A stretch of 64,000 nt of DNA from Flavobacterium sp. N1736 (GTDB taxonomy: Bacteria; Bacteroidota; Bacteroidia; Flavobacteriales; Flavobacteriaceae), in NCBI RefSeq assembly GCF_025947065.1, contig NZ_CP109994.1:806001-870000 (forward strand). Reading direction: 5' to 3'. The translations under genes were made by a program, and so were the position numbers. Every line of letters starts with the position of its first letter. Within the stretch, counting starts at the first letter, position 1. A model generated the notes under the pieces. The model saw only the letters and a list, made by a program, of their open reading frames with translations. It was not told the DNA's origin and did not search any database. This document shows, piece after piece, positions 62,236-64,000 of this stretch.

Positions 62236-64000
62236 ATGAGAACTATTTTTCCAAAAGGAATGCTGCTTTATTTTATTTTTTTGATTTCCAATTGTATTTC
62301 GGCACAAAATAAATCAGAAAGAGATTTGATTTTAATCGATAAAGACTGGCGTTTTTCATTTGGACATTTATTTGATACTGATAAAGATTTTGGTCATGCA
62401 ACGGGATATTTTTCTTATTTAACCAAAACGGGATTTGGTGACGGTCCGGCTGCAGTAAATTTTGATGACAGAGCGTGGAGAAAATTAGATCTTCCGCACG
62501 ATTGGGCAGTGGAACAGGCGTTTAGCGAAAAAGCCAGTTTTAGCCACGGATTTAAAACTGCCGGAAAAGGTTTTCCTGAAAAAAGTATTGGCTGGTACCG
62601 AAAAAAAATCAATATTCCGGAAAGTGATAAAGGCAAAATTATTTCGCTAAAATTTGACGGTGTTTTCAGGAATTCGAAAGTATTTTTTAACGGTTATTTC
62701 CTTGGAACTGAAGAAAGCGGTTACAATGGTTTTGAATATGATGTAACAGCATATGCAAATTATGGCGGTGAAAATACAATTGTTGTGCGCGTTGATGCTT
62801 CGATGGAAGAAGGCTGGTTTTATGAAGGCGCGGGAATTTACAGACATGTGTATCTGCAAAAAACAAACCCGATTCATGTTGCTGAAAACGGAACTTATAT
62901 TACATCAGAAATAAAAGATAATAGTGCCGAAGTTACAGCAGAAGTTTCTATTGAAAATAAAGGAAATTATAAAGGTGCAATCGAAATTATTCAGACGATT
63001 TTAGATGCTCAGGGAAAACAAATTGCAACTGTTTCTGAAAACGGAACTGCGCCGGGATTTTATAAAACAACAAATTTTACTTCGAAATTAACGGTAAATA
63101 ATCCGTTATTATGGGATATTGAAAATCCGAATTTATATCGTTTGGTAACTGAAATTAAGAAAGACGGAAAAGTTATTGATCGTTATGAATCTTCTTTCGG
63201 AATAAGAACCATAAAGTTTGATGCTGAAAAAGGTTTTTTCCTTAACGGAAAATCGGTAAAACTAAAAGGCACAAACAATCATCAGGATCATGCGGGAATT
63301 GGAACGGCTTTGCCGGATGATTTACAATATTTCAGAATTAAAAAACTGAAAGAAATGGGCTCGAATGCCTATCGCTGTTCGCATCATCCGCCAACGCCTG
63401 AATTGCTTGATGCCTGCGATAAACTGGGAATGCTGGTTATTGATGAAACGCGTTTAATGGGAATTAACGAGTATCATTTGAATGATTTGGAACGAATGAT
63501 AAAACGCGATCGCAATCATCCGAGTATTTTTTGCTGGTCTGTTGGAAATGAAGAATGGAATATTGAGGGTAATATTGTTGGGGAACGTATTACAAATGTG
63601 ATGCAGGATTTTAGTAAAAGCATTGATCCTACAAGACCTGTAACGGTTGGAATTAGCAGTGGTTTTAAAAGCGGAATTTCGTCTGTGGTAGAAATTGTGG
63701 GTTATAATTATCTTGGAAACGGGGATATCGATGCACATAGAAATGAGTTTAAACAACAACCGGGAATGGGAACGGAGGAAGGTTCAACTTTTGCAACGCG
63801 CGGTGTTTATTTTACAGATGATGCCAAACATTACCAAAGTGCTTACGACAGAAAACCGCGCCCAAGTTTTTATAGTATTGAAGAAGGCTGGAAATTTTAT
63901 GCAGAACGTCCGTATTTAGCAGGAATGTTTATCTGGACGGGTTTTGATTATCGCGGAGAACCAACGCCTTATGGCTGGCCATCGGTTACGTCTTATTTTG
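62236..64000 (+). CDS. Secreted GH2 beta-galactosidase-type glycoside hydrolase, cut by window end
   Basis: At least 588 residues with no stop before the window ends. A signal peptide (MRTIFPKGMLLYFIFLI, cleavage after ISAQ) precedes a jelly-roll sugar-binding domain (DLPHDWAVEQ, about residue 80; YFLGTEESGYNGFEYDVT), an Ig-like domain and the start of the TIM barrel (KLKGTNNHQDHAG, about residue 343). Glu439 in SVGNEEWN is the acid/base and Glu514 in MGTEEGSTFATRG is the likely nucleophile. Family members cleave beta-galactosides, glucuronides or related glycans. It ends the carbohydrate region that begins with the DUF6377 regulator. Confidence 0.93.
   Translation, partial: MRTIFPKGMLLYFIFLISNCISAQNKSERDLILIDKDWRFSFGHLFDTDKDFGHATGYFSYLTKTGFGDGPAAVNFDDRAWRKLDLPHDWAVEQAFSEKASFSHGFKTAGKGFPEKSIGWYRKKINIPESDKGKIISLKFDGVFRNSKVFFNGYFLGTEESGYNGFEYDVTAYANYGGENTIVVRVDASMEEGWFYEGAGIYRHVYLQKTNPIHVAENGTYITSEIKDNSAEVTAEVSIENKGNYKGAIEIIQTILDAQGKQIATVSENGTAPGFYKTTNFTSKLTVNNPLLWDIENPNLYRLVTEIKKDGKVIDRYESSFGIRTIKFDAEKGFFLNGKSVKLKGTNNHQDHAGIGTALPDDLQYFRIKKLKEMGSNAYRCSHHPPTPELLDACDKLGMLVIDETRLMGINEYHLNDLERMIKRDRNHPSIFCWSVGNEEWNIEGNIVGERITNVMQDFSKSIDPTRPVTVGISSGFKSGISSVVEIVGYNYLGNGDIDAHRNEFKQQPGMGTEEGSTFATRGVYFTDDAKHYQSAYDRKPRPSFYSIEEGWKFYAERPYLAGMFIWTGFDYRGEPTPYGWPSVTSYF

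Overview
The window looks like a chromosomal segment of a Flavobacterium-type Bacteroidota. The DNA is AT-rich. Promoters fit the Bacteroidota pattern (TTG, 17-20 bases, then TAnnTTTG) rather than the E. coli -35/-10 pattern. The gene content is typical of the group: an acyl-ornithine arginine pathway, YtxJ-type bacillithiol redox protein, a DUF6377 regulator, and many secreted proteins ending their signal peptide in AQ. No rRNA, tRNA, CRISPR array, prophage or intact insertion sequence was seen.

Layout. 1-6000: a lipoprotein cut by the window edge, smpB facing a small DNA-binding protein, an envelope protein, an acetyltransferase/aldose-epimerase pair and a secreted M1 peptidase. 6230-18300: a long leader followed by GNAT, argG, argC, argD, proA, proB, a GxxExxY nuclease-like gene, argF', argB, argE and argH, all on the plus strand and closed by one strong terminator. 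Glutamate is acylated, turned into acyl-ornithine, carbamoylated while still acylated (ArgF'), deacylated to citrulline (ArgE), then converted to arginine by ArgG and ArgH. ProB and ProA draw glutamate towards proline. 18300-27720: pectate lyase, a membrane-protein pair, ytxJ, clpB, a DUF808 protein, a lipoprotein and a toxin-antitoxin pair with a frameshifted toxin. 27800-39800: agmatine-to-putrescine enzymes (aguB, aguA) separated by an OmpA-type protein and a large lipoprotein, then fahA, glyA, miaE, guaC and small genes. 39985-45400: an outer-membrane barrel, a two-component system, a stress-protein-like gene and a bestrophin channel. 45500-51450: a MocR-type regulator divergent from an EamA exporter, and a large acyl-CoA oxidase-like enzyme. 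51600-64000: a carbohydrate region (DUF6377 regulator, GH3, DUF1349, acyltransferase, GH2 cut by the window end), interrupted by an ArsR-controlled ene-reductase operon and a TlpA-type thioredoxin.

The most striking non-coding feature is the number of dispersed palindromic repeats between genes. At least three families recur with conserved outer sequence but different hairpin arms that still pair, which suggests selection on structure. Seven gaps inside the arginine/proline cluster each carry a different repeat type, and one of them encloses a nuclease-like gene between inverted copies. Other points worth following are the arginine leader (promoter, possible leaderless 28-codon peptide, perfect palindrome), the cysteine-rich GNAT that may be the missing acylglutamate synthase, and an apparent operator overlapping the ArsR promoter. 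All functional calls come from reading the sequence and recalling protein families; no search was run.
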